64,000 bases of DNA, taken from contig CP163498.1 in the NCBI GenBank assembly GCA_041071465.1, positions 806,001 to 870,000 of the forward strand. Reading direction: 5' to 3'. Origin of the DNA: Pseudomonas putida (GTDB taxonomy: Bacteria > Pseudomonadota > Gammaproteobacteria > Pseudomonadales > Pseudomonadaceae). This document shows, in pieces, positions 8,313-18,029 of this stretch (positions within the stretch are counted from its first letter, which is position 1; every line of letters begins with the position of its first letter). Position numbers and translations under genes: made by a program. The notes below the pieces were generated by a model that saw only the letters and a program-made list of their open reading frames with translations, did not search any database and was not told the DNA's origin.

Positions 8313-10577
8313 ATGGAATGGCTGGGGCTGCAACTGTTCGCTGATCTTCCGGCAACCGGGCGCATCGTCATCGATTGCCGGCATGAACCGTTACTGGTTC
8401 TACTCGCCTACTTCGTCGCCAGCGCGTCCTGCTTCGCTACCCTCGACATGGCCGAACGCCAGTCACACAGCGACGACCCCACCGCACACCGGCAATGGAA
8501 CATGCTCGGCGCCTGCTGCCTGGCCGGCGGCATCTGGGCCATGCACTTCATCAGCATGCTGGCCTTCCAGGCCCCGGTGGAAGTGCACTATGACGTCTCG
8601 CTGACCATCCTCTCGCTGCTCATTGCCCTGGGTGTCGCCTGGCTGGCCATGCACAGCCTCGAACGCAGCCAGATGCGCGCGTATCACTTTGTGCTTAGCG
8701 CTGCGCTGATTGGCCTGGGCATCATCCTGATGCATTTTGTCGGCATGGCCGCAATGGAAACCGGCGCCGTCCAGTACTACCAGACCGGCCTGCTGCTGAC
8801 CTCTGCCGCCATCGCCCTGCTCACGAGCCTGGCCGCGTTGTGCCTGGCTCGCTATTTGCGCAATGGCAGCGGCACCCTGTACCAGGCCATGAAGTACGGC
8901 GCCAGCCTGCTGCTGGCAGGCGGTATCGTTACCACCCATTTCACCGCGATGTCGGCCATGACCCTGGTCATCCCGGCCGATACCGCACTGCGTCTGCCGT
9001 CTGGCGACAACAGCCTGCAACTGGCGCTGGGCATTGGCTTCATCACCCTGCTGATCAGTGGCGCCAGCATCAGCGCCGCGCTGGCCGACAAGAAGCTGCA
9101 GAGCAAAGAGCACGATCTGCGTCGGGTCAGCGTGCTGCTCAGCCAACTGGACCAAGCCCGCGCGTCACTGCAGCAGGCCGCGCATTACGATGCCCTGACC
9201 AACCTGGTCAATCGCCGTGGTTTCAACCAGGTGTTCGCCGAACGCCTGGTCGAACACCAGGCCAACGAAAACCGCCTGGCGGTGATGTTCCTCGACATCG
9301 ACCATTTCAAGCGCATCAACGACAGCCTCGGCCACGACGCCGGTGACGAGCTGCTCAAGGTGATCGCCAACCACATCAAGGCCGCTACCCGCAGCCAAGA
9401 CCTGGTTGCGCGCTTGGGTGGCGACGAGTTCTGTGTGGTCACCAGCCTCAACAGCCGCGACGAAGCCCGTCACCTGGCCCAGCGCATCATGCAACGAATG
9501 AAAGACCCCATCGACCTGGGCGGCCGGCGCATGGTCATGACCACCAGCATTGGCGTGAGCATCTTCCCGGACGACGGCAGCACAGCCGAAGAGTTGCTCA
9601 AGCATGCCGACCTGGCCCTCTATCAATCCAAGGACAACGGCCGCAACAGCCTGAACTTCTTCAACGACAGCCTGAAGGCCAGGGCTTCGATTGCACTGCA
9701 ACTGGAAGAAGAGCTGAGACTGGCCCTGCTGGAAGAGCGCGGGTTGTGCGTGCACTACCAGCCCATCTTCGACCTGCGCAGCGGGCAAGTGGCCAAACTG
9801 GAAGCGCTGCTGCGCTGGCAGCACCCGCAACACGGCCTGCTGGGGCCCGACCGTTTCATCGGCATTGCCGAAGCCAACGGCCTGATCATCGACCTCGACC
9901 TGTGGGTACTGCGCCACGCCTGCGCCGACCTGGCCTACTTGCAGCGCCACGGCTACGGCGAACTCAAGGTCACGGTCAACTGCTCGGCAGTCACCCTCAG
10001 CCACGACGAACTGCCCAACGAAGTTGAAAAGGCGCTGTTCCATGCCGCCCTGGCGCCGCGCCAACTTGAGCTGGAGGTGACCGAGAACGCACTGATGGGC
10101 GATATCCAGCGTACGGTCAGCCTGCTCAAGCGCGTGCGCGCCCTGGGCGTGGCGCTGTCGATCGATGACTTTGGCACTGGCTACTCGTCACTGGCCTACC
10201 TCAAGCGCCTGCCACTGGACGTGCTGAAAATCGACCGCACCTTCCTGCAGGATGTGCCGGGCAGCCAGAAAGACCGCGAAATCGTCCAGGCGATCATCGT
10301 CATGGCGCATACCCTGCACTTGCAGGTCGTCAGCGAGGGCGTGGAAACCGCCGAACAACAGGCCTTCCTGGAAAGCCACGGTTGCGACTACCTGCAGGGC
10401 TACCTGCTGGGGCGCCCCGTGCCGCTGGCAGAGCTGCGGCCGCTGCTGGAGCGGCTACAGCGCCAGAACGGCGTACTCACGCCTTGTTGCGGTACAGCTC
10501 CACCAGGGTCGCCGGGTCTTTTTGCAGGTAACCCTGGCTACCGTGCAGGCGCATCAATTGCGCGGCGAGGCCGCTGA
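8313..10577 (+). CDS. MHYT-GGDEF-EAL cyclic-di-GMP protein
   Basis: A membrane protein of 754 residues for making and/or breaking cyclic di-GMP. The first 250 residues hold seven hydrophobic spans with the MHYT sensor signature repeated as MHFISM, MHFVGM and THFTAM, proposed elsewhere to bind copper and sense O2, CO or NO. A GGDEF domain follows with intact GGDEF at residues 369-373, then an EAL domain with EAL at 497-499 and the loop DDFGTGYSSL. Both domains look catalytically competent, as in P. aeruginosa MucR. The ATG at 8313 has an AAGAGG site. The last 35 codons run into the convergent gene 10477-11367 and have no family resemblance. Confidence 0.92.
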   Translation: MEWLGLQLFADLPATGRIVIDCRHEPLLVLLAYFVASASCFATLDMAERQSHSDDPTAHRQWNMLGACCLAGGIWAMHFISMLAFQAPVEVHYDVSLTILSLLIALGVAWLAMHSLERSQMRAYHFVLSAALIGLGIILMHFVGMAAMETGAVQYYQTGLLLTSAAIALLTSLAALCLARYLRNGSGTLYQAMKYGASLLLAGGIVTTHFTAMSAMTLVIPADTALRLPSGDNSLQLALGIGFITLLISGASISAALADKKLQSKEHDLRRVSVLLSQLDQARASLQQAAHYDALTNLVNRRGFNQVFAERLVEHQANENRLAVMFLDIDHFKRINDSLGHDAGDELLKVIANHIKAATRSQDLVARLGGDEFCVVTSLNSRDEARHLAQRIMQRMKDPIDLGGRRMVMTTSIGVSIFPDDGSTAEELLKHADLALYQSKDNGRNSLNFFNDSLKARASIALQLEEELRLALLEERGLCVHYQPIFDLRSGQVAKLEALLRWQHPQHGLLGPDRFIGIAEANGLIIDLDLWVLRHACADLAYLQRHGYGELKVTVNCSAVTLSHDELPNEVEKALFHAALAPRQLELEVTENALMGDIQRTVSLLKRVRALGVALSIDDFGTGYSSLAYLKRLPLDVLKIDRTFLQDVPGSQKDREIVQAIIVMAHTLHLQVVSEGVETAEQQAFLESHGCDYLQGYLLGRPVPLAELRPLLERLQRQNGVLTPCCGTAPPGSPGLFAGNPGYRAGASIARRGR

Positions 10578-11367
10578 GCGGCGTCGCCGAGCCTTGCTCA
10601 CGGGAGAACTTGACCGCGCCATCCAGGTCCTTGAGCAGCGTGCGTACATGCCACTTGATCGGCTCGAAGCGGCTCTCGGCCATCTGCGGCGCCAGGATCT
10701 GCAACGGCTTGGAATCGGCAAAGCCACCGGCCAGCGCTTCGGCAATCAGTGTCGCGTCTACGCCCGACTGCTCGGCCAATGCCACTACTTCGGCAATCAC
10801 CAGGGCATTGCAGGCTACGATCATCTGGTTGCAGGCCTTGGTCACCTGGCCCGCGCCTACCGCCCCCATGTGCGTCACGCGCTGGCCAAGCACCTGCAGC
10901 ACCGGGTGTGCACGCTGCAAGTCGGCCACCTCACCACCGACCATGATGGCCAGTGTGCCTGCTTCAGCACCTGGCGTACCGCCAGATACCGGCGCATCCA
11001 ACCACGCCATGCCACACAGTGCTGCCAGTTCGGCTGCCATTTCACGGGTGGCGGTTGGTTCCAGGCTGGAGAAATCGATCAGCAACTGGCCGCTGCGCCC
11101 GCCCTGGGCAATGCCTTGCTCGCCGAACACCACCTCGCGCACCACTGCTGTGTCGGCCAGGCACAGCAGCACCATGTCGCTGTCGCGGCACAATTGGGCC
11201 GGGCTGCTGGCCAGGCGCGCGCCGGCAGCGACCAGGGCGGCACACTTGTCTGGGCTACGGTTCCATACCGTCAGCGGATATCCCGCTGCCAACAGACGAC
11301 GGCACATGGGCAGGCCCATCAGGCCGATGCCGGCGAATCCAAGCGAAGGTAGTTGTGAGCTCATCAA
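10477..11367 (-). CDS. 3-hydroxyisobutyrate dehydrogenase-family oxidoreductase
   Basis: A 296-residue NAD(P)-dependent beta-hydroxyacid dehydrogenase. The dinucleotide-binding glycines are at the start (LGFAGIGLMGLPMCRRLLAAG), the substrate-site signature DAPVSGGTPGAEAGTL is near residue 120, and the catalytic lysine lies in the GAVGAGQVTKACNQM segment near 170. Members reduce tartronate semialdehyde, 3-hydroxyisobutyrate or related acids; which one cannot be told from sequence alone. It is convergent with, and overlaps by 101 bp, the MHYT protein gene. No valine-degradation or glyoxylate genes adjoin it. Confidence 0.88.
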   Translation of the reverse strand: MMSSQLPSLGFAGIGLMGLPMCRRLLAAGYPLTVWNRSPDKCAALVAAGARLASSPAQLCRDSDMVLLCLADTAVVREVVFGEQGIAQGGRSGQLLIDFSSLEPTATREMAAELAALCGMAWLDAPVSGGTPGAEAGTLAIMVGGEVADLQRAHPVLQVLGQRVTHMGAVGAGQVTKACNQMIVACNALVIAEVVALAEQSGVDATLIAEALAGGFADSKPLQILAPQMAESRFEPIKWHVRTLLKDLDGAVKFSREQGSATPLSGLAAQLMRLHGSQGYLQKDPATLVELYRNKA

Positions 11368-11529
11368 CGTCTCCAGACAAATTCGATATCAATCCAGGCC
11401 GCAAGGCAGCCCCATTACGCATCCCGTAAACTGTTACCGCCACGCCGAATTGTTACTTACCTCTACCCGCCTTGCACGGCTTCAAGCACCAAAACGGGGC
11501 TGCTGCGTATTTTTGCGCACCAAAAAAGA

Positions 11530-11841
11530 TCACGCCTCTTCCGTGTGCTTCACCTGGATCACGATGAACGGCGAAACCACCACCGCCCAGATCTCTGGAT
11601 CGCGGCTTTGCAGGTCCAGTGCCTGCTCGGCCGAGACCGGCCCAACGGTGCCATCACTACGCCACTTGGCGAAGATCTCGCTGCGATTCTCGGCCATCGC
11701 TTCGGCAACGGTGATCAGGTCCAGGCTGGGGTCGACCCAAATCAGGTCACCCTTGGCCCAGAAACGTTCCAGTGCTTTCCACTCGATGATTGCCGTCTCG
11801 CCAAGCAATTTGGCATAGAGGGTGCTTGTTTGATCAGTCAT
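11530..11841 (-). CDS. DUF2288 domain protein
   Basis: A small cytosolic protein of 103 residues starting MTDQTSTLYAKLLGETAIIEW. The features W-x-x-L-E-R-F-W-A-K-G and the conserved D-L-I-x-V-A-E-A-M-x-x-N pattern match the DUF2288 family, which has no known function. The ATG at 11841 is used because an upstream in-frame codon lies in the promoter-side spacer. It is followed by about 160 bp of spacer and the dehydrogenase gene. Confidence 0.75.
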   Translation of the reverse strand: MTDQTSTLYAKLLGETAIIEWKALERFWAKGDLIWVDPSLDLITVAEAMAENRSEIFAKWRSDGTVGPVSAEQALDLQSRDPEIWAVVVSPFIVIQVKHTEEA

Positions 11842-12200
11842 GGGTGGTATCCGCAAAAATCGCCAATTAAAAAAGGCCGGCATTTTTGCAGAAAAACCCG
11901 GTTTCAAATATGTAATTTGGTCGATTGACCCCGAAGTTGTGGGGCGGGGTCACAGATGCAGGCAGTTTGATGGCGCCTTTCTGTATCTTTCTGTCGATCA
12001 AGCGACAACCCAGGAAGCAGGCACTTTTCGACCGCTTTTCAAGCGCTCGAACAGCGCTCTACACTGTACCGGTACAGTTCCGGGACATGTTCCGGGGGAA
12101 GGTGGGCTTGCGCGTTGGCACAGCCACGCCGCAAATCCCGCCCGGTCTGTAGCCCTGGCCGCCAGGACTATAAGAATTACAACAGAATGAGTGGAGCACT
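11842..12200. promoter_or_regulatory. Upstream region of braC with 16-bp palindrome
   Basis: This 359-bp gap between divergent genes has no convincing reading frame. It holds a perfect palindrome ACTGTACCGGTACAGT at 12063-12078, about 120 bp before the braC start, a likely operator or activator site for the transporter operon. The sequence just before braC (ATAAGAATTACAACAGAATG, then AGTGGAG before the ATG) provides the ribosome site. No clear sigma-54 GG/GC pair is present. Confidence 0.5.
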
Positions 12201-13316
12201 ATGATCAAGATTTCCAAGCTGTTCGCCGCAATGGTTCTGGCCGGGGTAGCCAGCCATTCGTTTGCCGCCGATACCATCAAGATCGGCATCGCCGGTCCTA
12301 AAACGGGTCCTGTGACCCAGTACGGCGACATGCAGTTCATCGGCGCCAAGCAAGCCATCAAGGATATCAACGCCGCGGGCGGCGTCGATGGCAAGATGCT
12401 CGAAGCCAAGGAATACGACGACGCCTGCGACCCTAAACAGGCCGTGGCAGTCGCCAACAAAGTGGTCAACGACGGCGTCAAGTTCGTCATCGGTCACCTG
12501 TGCTCCAGCTCCACCCAGCCAGCGTCCGACATCTACGAAGACGAAGGCGTGATCATGATCACCCCGGCCGCCACCTCGCCGGAAATCACCGCCCGTGGCT
12601 ACAAGCTGATCTTCCGTACCATCGGCCTGGACAGCGCCCAGGGCCCAGCCGCCGGCAACTACATCGCCGACCACGTCAAGCCGAAAGTGGTTGCGGTACT
12701 GCACGACAAGCAGCAGTACGGTGAAGGCATTGCCACCGCGGTCAAGCAAACCCTCGAAGCCAAAGGCACCAAGGTTGCCGTCTTCGAAGGCCTGAACGCC
12801 GGCGACAAAGACTTCTCCTCGATCATCCAGAAGCTCAAGCAGAACAACGTCGACTTCGTCTACTACGGCGGCTACCACCCAGAGCTGGGCCTGATCCTGC
12901 GCCAGGCCCAGGAAAAAGGCCTGAAAGCCAAGTTCATGGGCCCAGAGGGCGTGGGTAACGACTCCATTTCGCAGATCGCCCAGAACGCCTCCGAAGGCCT
13001 GCTGGTCACCCTGCCGAAGTCGTTCGACGCCGACCCTGAGAACAAGAAGATCGTCGACGCCATCAAGGCTGACGGCAAGGACCCAAGCGGCCCGTTCGTA
13101 TTCCCGGCCTACTCGGCTGTCGAGCTGATCGCCCAAGGCATCAAGGCCGCCAAGTCCGAAGACACCGACAAGGTGGCTGCTGCCATCCACGCCGGCTCGT
13201 TCAAGACCCCTACCGGCACCCTGTCGTATGACGAGAAAGGCGATCTGAAAGACTTCAAGTTCGTGGTCTACGAATGGCACTTCGGCAAGCCGAAGACCGA
13301 AGTCTCCCCTCAGTAA
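12201..13316 (+). CDS. braC: Branched-chain amino-acid ABC transporter, substrate-binding protein
   Basis: A periplasmic binding protein of 371 residues that captures leucine, isoleucine and valine (and often alanine or threonine). A signal peptide (MIKISKLFAAMVLAGVASHSF, cleaved after AA) precedes a type-I periplasmic fold starting DTIKIGIAGPKTGPVTQYGD; the ligand loop GHLCSSSTQPASDIYEDEGV is intact, including Ser and Thr contacts. It is the first gene of braCDEFG and has its own terminator before braD, which explains a higher output of the binding protein than of the membrane parts. Confidence 0.95.
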   Translation: MIKISKLFAAMVLAGVASHSFAADTIKIGIAGPKTGPVTQYGDMQFIGAKQAIKDINAAGGVDGKMLEAKEYDDACDPKQAVAVANKVVNDGVKFVIGHLCSSSTQPASDIYEDEGVIMITPAATSPEITARGYKLIFRTIGLDSAQGPAAGNYIADHVKPKVVAVLHDKQQYGEGIATAVKQTLEAKGTKVAVFEGLNAGDKDFSSIIQKLKQNNVDFVYYGGYHPELGLILRQAQEKGLKAKFMGPEGVGNDSISQIAQNASEGLLVTLPKSFDADPENKKIVDAIKADGKDPSGPFVFPAYSAVELIAQGIKAAKSEDTDKVAAAIHAGSFKTPTGTLSYDEKGDLKDFKFVVYEWHFGKPKTEVSPQ

Positions 13317-13343
13317 CTGCGTGACTAAATAGCTGACCGTAGA

Positions 13344-13374
13344 AGCCCACTGTGCGAGCAGTGGGCTTTGTTTT
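13344..13374 (+). terminator. Hairpin between braC and braD
   Basis: AGCCCACTG-TGCGAG-CAGTGGGCT, a 9-bp perfect stem, followed by TTGTTTT. It probably stops part of the transcripts after braC, giving excess binding protein, while the rest read into braD. Confidence 0.85.
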
Positions 13375-13502
13375 ACGAGGTTCATGGGCCCGATCCCCGC
13401 GATCCGGGGGCGGGCTCACCTGAAAATCTTAAAACCGTCACCCGCGGTTTCCTGGCCTACCCCCGCCAGCGAAATGCAAATCAGGTTTTTAGGAGCGCTG
13501 TA

Positions 13503-14426
13503 ATGCCTGAGATCTACCATTTCTTCCAACAACTGGTTAATGGATTGACCATCGGCAGCACCTATGCCTTGATCGCCATCGGCTACACGATGGTGTACGG
13601 CATCATTGGCATGATCAACTTCGCCCATGGCGAGGTGTACATGATCGGTTCCTACGTGGCCTTCATCGCCCTGGCGGGCCTGGCCATGATGGGCATCCAT
13701 TCGCTGCCGATCCTGATGACCGTCGCCTTTGTCGCGACGATCTTCGTCACCAGTGCCTATGGCTACAGTATCGAACGGGTTGCCTATCGCCCTCTGCGCA
13801 ACAGCAACCGGTTGATTCCGCTGATTTCCGCCATCGGCATGTCGATCTTCCTGCAGAACACCGTCTTGCTGTCGCAAGACTCCAAGGACAAATCCATCCC
13901 CAACCTGATCCCCGGCAGCTTCTCCTTCGGGCCAGGCGGTGCTGAAGAAGTACTGATCAGCTACATGCAAGTCCTGGTGTTCGTGGTCACCCTGGTGGCC
14001 ATGACCCTGCTCACCCTGTTCATCTCCCGCTCCCGCCTGGGCCGCGCCTGCCGCGCCTGCGCCGAAGACATCAAGATGGCCAACCTGCTGGGCATCAACA
14101 CCAACAACATCATCGCCCTCACCTTCGTCATCGGTGCCGCCCTGGCAGCCGTGGCAGCCGTGCTGCTGAGCATGCAGTACGGGGTGATCAACCCCAACGC
14201 CGGTTTCCTGGTGGGCCTGAAGGCCTTCACTGCGGCGGTGCTGGGTGGCATCGGCAGCATTCCGGGCGCCATGCTCGGCGGGCTGGTGCTGGGTGTAGCG
14301 GAAGCCTTTGGCGCCGACATCTTCGGCGACCAGTACAAGGACGTGGTGGCATTCGGCTTGTTGGTTCTTGTCTTGCTGTTCCGGCCGACCGGCATTCTGG
14401 GCCGCCCGGAGGTTGAAAAAGTATGA
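13503..14426 (+). CDS. braD: Branched-chain amino-acid ABC transporter permease LivH/BraD
   Basis: An inner-membrane permease of 307 residues with about eight hydrophobic spans. It begins [20 protein letters not shown], and the family motifs [17 protein letters not shown] and [20 protein letters not shown] (the cytoplasmic EAA-like coupling loop) are present. A TTTAGGAGCGC ribosome site precedes the ATG. The stop codon overlaps the start of braE by 4 bp. Confidence 0.95.
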   Translation: MPEIYHFFQQLVNGLTIGSTYALIAIGYTMVYGIIGMINFAHGEVYMIGSYVAFIALAGLAMMGIHSLPILMTVAFVATIFVTSAYGYSIERVAYRPLRNSNRLIPLISAIGMSIFLQNTVLLSQDSKDKSIPNLIPGSFSFGPGGAEEVLISYMQVLVFVVTLVAMTLLTLFISRSRLGRACRACAEDIKMANLLGINTNNIIALTFVIGAALAAVAAVLLSMQYGVINPNAGFLVGLKAFTAAVLGGIGSIPGAMLGGLVLGVAEAFGADIFGDQYKDVVAFGLLVLVLLFRPTGILGRPEVEKV

Positions 14427-15679
14427 ACAAAAATCTCAAACAGGCGTTCTTCAGCGCCTTGCTGGTATGGGCCGTGGCCTTCCCGGTACTGGGCCTGAAA
14501 CTGAGCATCGACGGCATCAGCCTGGCCGTGCACAGCCAGGGCTCGTTCACCATCAGCATCATCGCCGTGTGTTCGGTGCTGATGTTCCTGCGTGTGCTGT
14601 TCGACAAGCAGTGGAGCTCGGTGATGGGCCGCCGTTCGGATCGCAAGCTGATCCCGCCGGCCGTCAGCAACTACCTGACCCTGCCCAAGACCCAGCGCTA
14701 TGTGATCATCGGGTTGATCGTGGCGGCACTGGTGTGGCCGTTCTTCGGCTCGCGCGGTGCGGTCGACATTGCCACGCTGATCCTGATCTACGTGTTGCTG
14801 GGCCTTGGCCTGAACATCGTGGTCGGCCTGGCGGGCCTGCTCGACCTTGGCTATGTCGGCTTCTACGCCGTCGGCGCCTACAGCTACGCCATGCTCTCGC
14901 ACTACCTGGGCTGGAGCTTCTGGGTGTGCCTGCCGATTGCCGGCCTGATGGCCGCCACCTTCGGCTTCCTGCTCGGCTTCCCGGTACTGCGCCTGCGGGG
15001 TGACTACCTGGCGATCGTGACCCTCGGCTTCGGCGAGATCATCCGCCTGTTCCTGCGTAACCTCACCGACTGGACCGGCGGCCCCAACGGCATCAGCAAC
15101 ATCCCCAAGCCGGAGTTCTTCGGCCTGACCTTCGAACGCCGCGCCGCCGAGGGCATGCAGACCTTCCACGAGTTCTTCGGCCTGGAATACAACTCGATCA
15201 ACAAGGTCATCTTCCTCTACCTGGTGGCCCTGCTGCTGGCGCTGCTGGCGCTGTTCGTCATCAACCGCCTGCTGCGCATGCCGATCGGCCGCGCCTGGGA
15301 AGCCCTGCGCGAAGACGAGATCGCCTGCCGCGCACTGGGCCTCAACCCGACCGTGATCAAACTCTCGGCGTTCACCCTGGGTGCCTGCTTCGCCGGTTTC
15401 GCCGGTAGCTTCTTCGCCGCGCGCCAAGGCCTGGTGACGCCGGAGTCGTTCACCTTCATCGAGTCGGCGATCATCCTCGCCATCGTCGTGCTTGGCGGCA
15501 TGGGCTCACAACTGGGCGTGATTCTCGCGGCCATCGTGATGATCCTGCTGCCCGAGCTGATGCGTGAGTTCAGCGAATACCGGATGCTGATGTTCGGTGC
15601 GCTGATGGTGTTGATGATGATCTGGCGTCCGCAAGGCCTGCTGCCTATGCAACGTCCACACATGGAGCTGCGTCGATGA
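14423..15679 (+). CDS. braE: Branched-chain amino-acid ABC transporter permease LivM/BraE
   Basis: The second permease, 418 residues, larger than BraD because of an N-terminal extension of about 100 residues with two extra hydrophobic segments (DUF3382-like), as is usual in Pseudomonas. The core has the LivM motifs [20 protein letters not shown] and the coupling loop region [17 protein letters not shown]. It overlaps braD and braF by 4 bp each, so the membrane and ATPase subunits are co-translated. Confidence 0.95.
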   Translation: MNKNLKQAFFSALLVWAVAFPVLGLKLSIDGISLAVHSQGSFTISIIAVCSVLMFLRVLFDKQWSSVMGRRSDRKLIPPAVSNYLTLPKTQRYVIIGLIVAALVWPFFGSRGAVDIATLILIYVLLGLGLNIVVGLAGLLDLGYVGFYAVGAYSYAMLSHYLGWSFWVCLPIAGLMAATFGFLLGFPVLRLRGDYLAIVTLGFGEIIRLFLRNLTDWTGGPNGISNIPKPEFFGLTFERRAAEGMQTFHEFFGLEYNSINKVIFLYLVALLLALLALFVINRLLRMPIGRAWEALREDEIACRALGLNPTVIKLSAFTLGACFAGFAGSFFAARQGLVTPESFTFIESAIILAIVVLGGMGSQLGVILAAIVMILLPELMREFSEYRMLMFGALMVLMMIWRPQGLLPMQRPHMELRR

Positions 15680-16443
15680 GCCGCGAAATTCTGCAAGTCA
15701 GCGGCCTGAGCATGCGCTTCGGCGGCTTGTTGGCGGTCAACGGCGTGGGCCTGACCGTCAAGGAAAAACAGGTGGTGGCGTTGATCGGCCCCAACGGCGC
15801 CGGCAAGACCACCGTGTTCAACTGCCTGACCGGTTTCTACAAGCCCAGCGGCGGCACCATCCTGCTCGATGGCCAGCCGATCCAGGGCCTGGCCGGCCAC
15901 CAGATCGCCCGCAAGGGTGTGGTGCGGACCTTCCAGAACGTGCGCCTGTTCAAGGAAATGACCGCGCTGGAAAACCTGCTGATCGCCCAGCACCGCCACC
16001 TCAACACCAACTTTTTCGCTGGCTTGTTCAAGACCCCGGGCTTCCGCCGCAGCGAAAAGGAGGCCATGGAACGCGCGCAGTACTGGCTGGAAAAGGTCAA
16101 CCTGACCGAGTTCGCCAACCGTACCGCCGGCACCCTCGCCTACGGCCAGCAGCGCCGCCTGGAAATCGCCCGCTGCATGATGACCCAGCCACGCATCATC
16201 ATGCTCGACGAACCGGCCGCGGGCCTGAACCCGAAGGAAACCGAAGACCTCAAGGCATTGATCGCCTACCTGCGCGAGTCGCACAACGTCACCGTGCTGC
16301 TGATCGAGCACGACATGAAGCTGGTGATGAGCATCTCCGACCATATCGTGGTGATCAATCAGGGCACCCCTCTGGCCCACGGCACACCGGAAGAGATCCG
16401 CGACAACCCTGATGTGATCAAAGCCTACCTGGGGGAAGCGTAA
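15676..16443 (+). CDS. braF: Branched-chain amino-acid ABC transporter ATPase LivG/BraF
   Basis: An ABC ATPase of 255 residues. Walker A is GPNGAGKTT near residue 37; the ABC signature is the degenerate [13 protein letters not shown] typical of LivG; Walker B is [15 protein letters not shown]; the switch histidine is in LIEHDMK. The 20-residue insert after the Q-loop ([13 protein letters not shown]) is also characteristic of LivG. The next gene starts right after the stop codon. Confidence 0.95.
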   Translation: MSREILQVSGLSMRFGGLLAVNGVGLTVKEKQVVALIGPNGAGKTTVFNCLTGFYKPSGGTILLDGQPIQGLAGHQIARKGVVRTFQNVRLFKEMTALENLLIAQHRHLNTNFFAGLFKTPGFRRSEKEAMERAQYWLEKVNLTEFANRTAGTLAYGQQRRLEIARCMMTQPRIIMLDEPAAGLNPKETEDLKALIAYLRESHNVTVLLIEHDMKLVMSISDHIVVINQGTPLAHGTPEEIRDNPDVIKAYLGEA

Positions 16444-17145
16444 ATGCTGAAGTTCGAAAACGTTTCCACCTTCTACGGCAAGATCCAGGCGCTGCACAGC
16501 GTCAACGTGGAAATCAACCAGGGCGAGATCGTCACCCTGATCGGCGCCAACGGCGCCGGTAAGTCGACGTTGCTGATGACCCTGTGCGGCTCGCCGCAGG
16601 CGCACAGTGGCAGCATCAAGTACCTGGGTGAAGAACTGGTCGGCCAGCCGTCCTCGCACATCATGCGCAAGAGCATCGCCGTAGTGCCGGAAGGCCGCCG
16701 CGTGTTCGCCCGCCTGACCGTAGAGGAAAACCTGGCGATGGGTGGTTTCTTCACCGACAAAGGCGATTATCAGGAGCAACTGGACAAGGTGCTGCAGCTG
16801 TTCCCGCGCCTGAAGGAACGTTACATCCAGCGTGGCGGCACCATGTCCGGTGGCGAGCAGCAAATGCTCGCCATTGGCCGGGCGCTGATGAGCAAGCCCA
16901 AGCTGCTGCTGCTCGACGAACCTTCGCTGGGCCTGGCACCGATCATCATCCAGCAGATCTTCGACATCATCGAACAGCTGCGCCGCGATGGCGTGACGGT
17001 GTTCCTGGTGGAGCAAAACGCCAACCAGGCGCTGAAAATCGCCGACCGGGCGTATGTGCTGGAGAACGGCCGGGTGGTGATGCAAGGGACAGGCGAAGCG
17101 CTGTTGACTGACCCGAAGGTGCGCGACGCGTACCTTGGGGGTTGA
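16444..17145 (+). CDS. braG: Branched-chain amino-acid ABC transporter ATPase LivF/BraG
   Basis: The second ATPase, 233 residues. Walker A GANGAGKST near residue 36, signature MSGGEQQMLAIGR, Walker B LLLLDEPSLGLAP and the H-loop replaced by Q (LVEQNANQ), as in all LivF proteins. It pairs with BraF to drive BraDE. It closes the operon and is followed directly by a strong terminator. Confidence 0.95.
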   Translation: MLKFENVSTFYGKIQALHSVNVEINQGEIVTLIGANGAGKSTLLMTLCGSPQAHSGSIKYLGEELVGQPSSHIMRKSIAVVPEGRRVFARLTVEENLAMGGFFTDKGDYQEQLDKVLQLFPRLKERYIQRGGTMSGGEQQMLAIGRALMSKPKLLLLDEPSLGLAPIIIQQIFDIIEQLRRDGVTVFLVEQNANQALKIADRAYVLENGRVVMQGTGEALLTDPKVRDAYLGG

Positions 17146-17150
17146 TCGGG

Positions 17151-17173
17151 AAAGGGCCTTCGGGCCCTTTTTC
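17151..17173 (+). terminator. Terminator of the bra operon
   Basis: AAAGGGCC-TTC-GGGCCCTTT followed by TTT. The stem is 8-9 bp and starts 5 bp after the braG stop codon. Confidence 0.88.
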
Positions 17174-17251
17174 ATGCCTGCTGACTTGTGATCCCAGCAC
17201 ACCCTGCGTAACGTGGCCAGCTCTTTGGCAAAGATCCCCGGAGCCCGCCCC

Positions 17252-17926
17252 ATGCGCCTCACCCCCACCCTGCTGCTCACCGCCCTGCTGCCCCTGTTCG
17301 CCGGCTGCCAGCTCATGGCCAACGCCCCAAGCGACCCGAACATCGGCACCACGCGCATGCAGGGCGAACTACGTGCCGCCAACGGCCAGTTGCTGTTCAA
17401 GCCATGCAGCGAAAACCGCACGTTCGTGATCAATGATGTCGGCGCCACTGGCATCCTGCAGGAGGCCGCCAACCTTGCCAAGGACGCCAATGACAAGCTG
17501 TTCGCCGACGTCCGTGGTCGCCTGACCGGCAGCAAGCAGGCCAACAACGACGGCCAGCTGGAAGTGCGTCGCCTGTACCGCCTGGAACCCTCCGCCCGTG
17601 CCTGCGAAGACCCCAACTTCAAGCAGCTAACCCTGCGCGCCGACGGCCAGGAGCCGTTCTGGGCGGTGAAAGCTAGCGGCAAGGGGATGATCATAGAGCG
17701 CCCCGGCAAAGACCCGCTGCCCCTGCCGTTCCTTGAAGAAGAAGTGCCCGGCGGCGGCCTGACCCTGAGCAGCGAAGCCAACGGTCAGCACGTGGAACTG
17801 TGGGTCGCCCCGCAACGCTGCGTCGACAGCATGAGCGGCGCCGTGCGCCACCTGCGCGCCGAACTGCACATCGACGGCAAGACCTTGCAAGGCTGCGGCT
17901 ACTACGGTGGCGCACGCGACAACTGA
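17252..17926 (+). CDS. COG3650-type lipoprotein
   Basis: A 224-residue lipoprotein. The signal MRLTPTLLLTALLPLFAGC ends in the lipobox LFAGC (Cys19). The mature part contains G-E-L-R-A-A-N-G-Q-L-L-F-x-P-C-S-E-N-R near residue 40 and the segment ADGQEPFWAVKASGKGM, both features of COG3650 putative membrane proteins found in gammaproteobacteria. Four mature cysteines could form disulphides. The function is unknown; it is likely in the outer membrane. The start is the first ATG compatible with the signal peptide. Confidence 0.78.
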   Translation: MRLTPTLLLTALLPLFAGCQLMANAPSDPNIGTTRMQGELRAANGQLLFKPCSENRTFVINDVGATGILQEAANLAKDANDKLFADVRGRLTGSKQANNDGQLEVRRLYRLEPSARACEDPNFKQLTLRADGQEPFWAVKASGKGMIIERPGKDPLPLPFLEEEVPGGGLTLSSEANGQHVELWVAPQRCVDSMSGAVRHLRAELHIDGKTLQGCGYYGGARDN

Positions 17927-18029
17927 TCGCCGGGCACTTTTATCCTGCCAGTCAGGGCGGCGAACAGCTTATACTTGGCGGTTTGTGTAAAGCCGCCGGC
18001 CGCCCATGGCCGGGATACTGGACCCTGCC

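Noticed and set aside
11842-12200. Sigma-54 promoter before braC
   Set aside because: TTGGCAC is present near 12113 but no GC doublet follows at the required 10-bp distance from GG.
15217-17781. 854-codon minus-strand frame across the bra ATPase genes
   Set aside because: Lies opposite braE-braG, which have all the expected motifs; composition is that of an antisense shadow.
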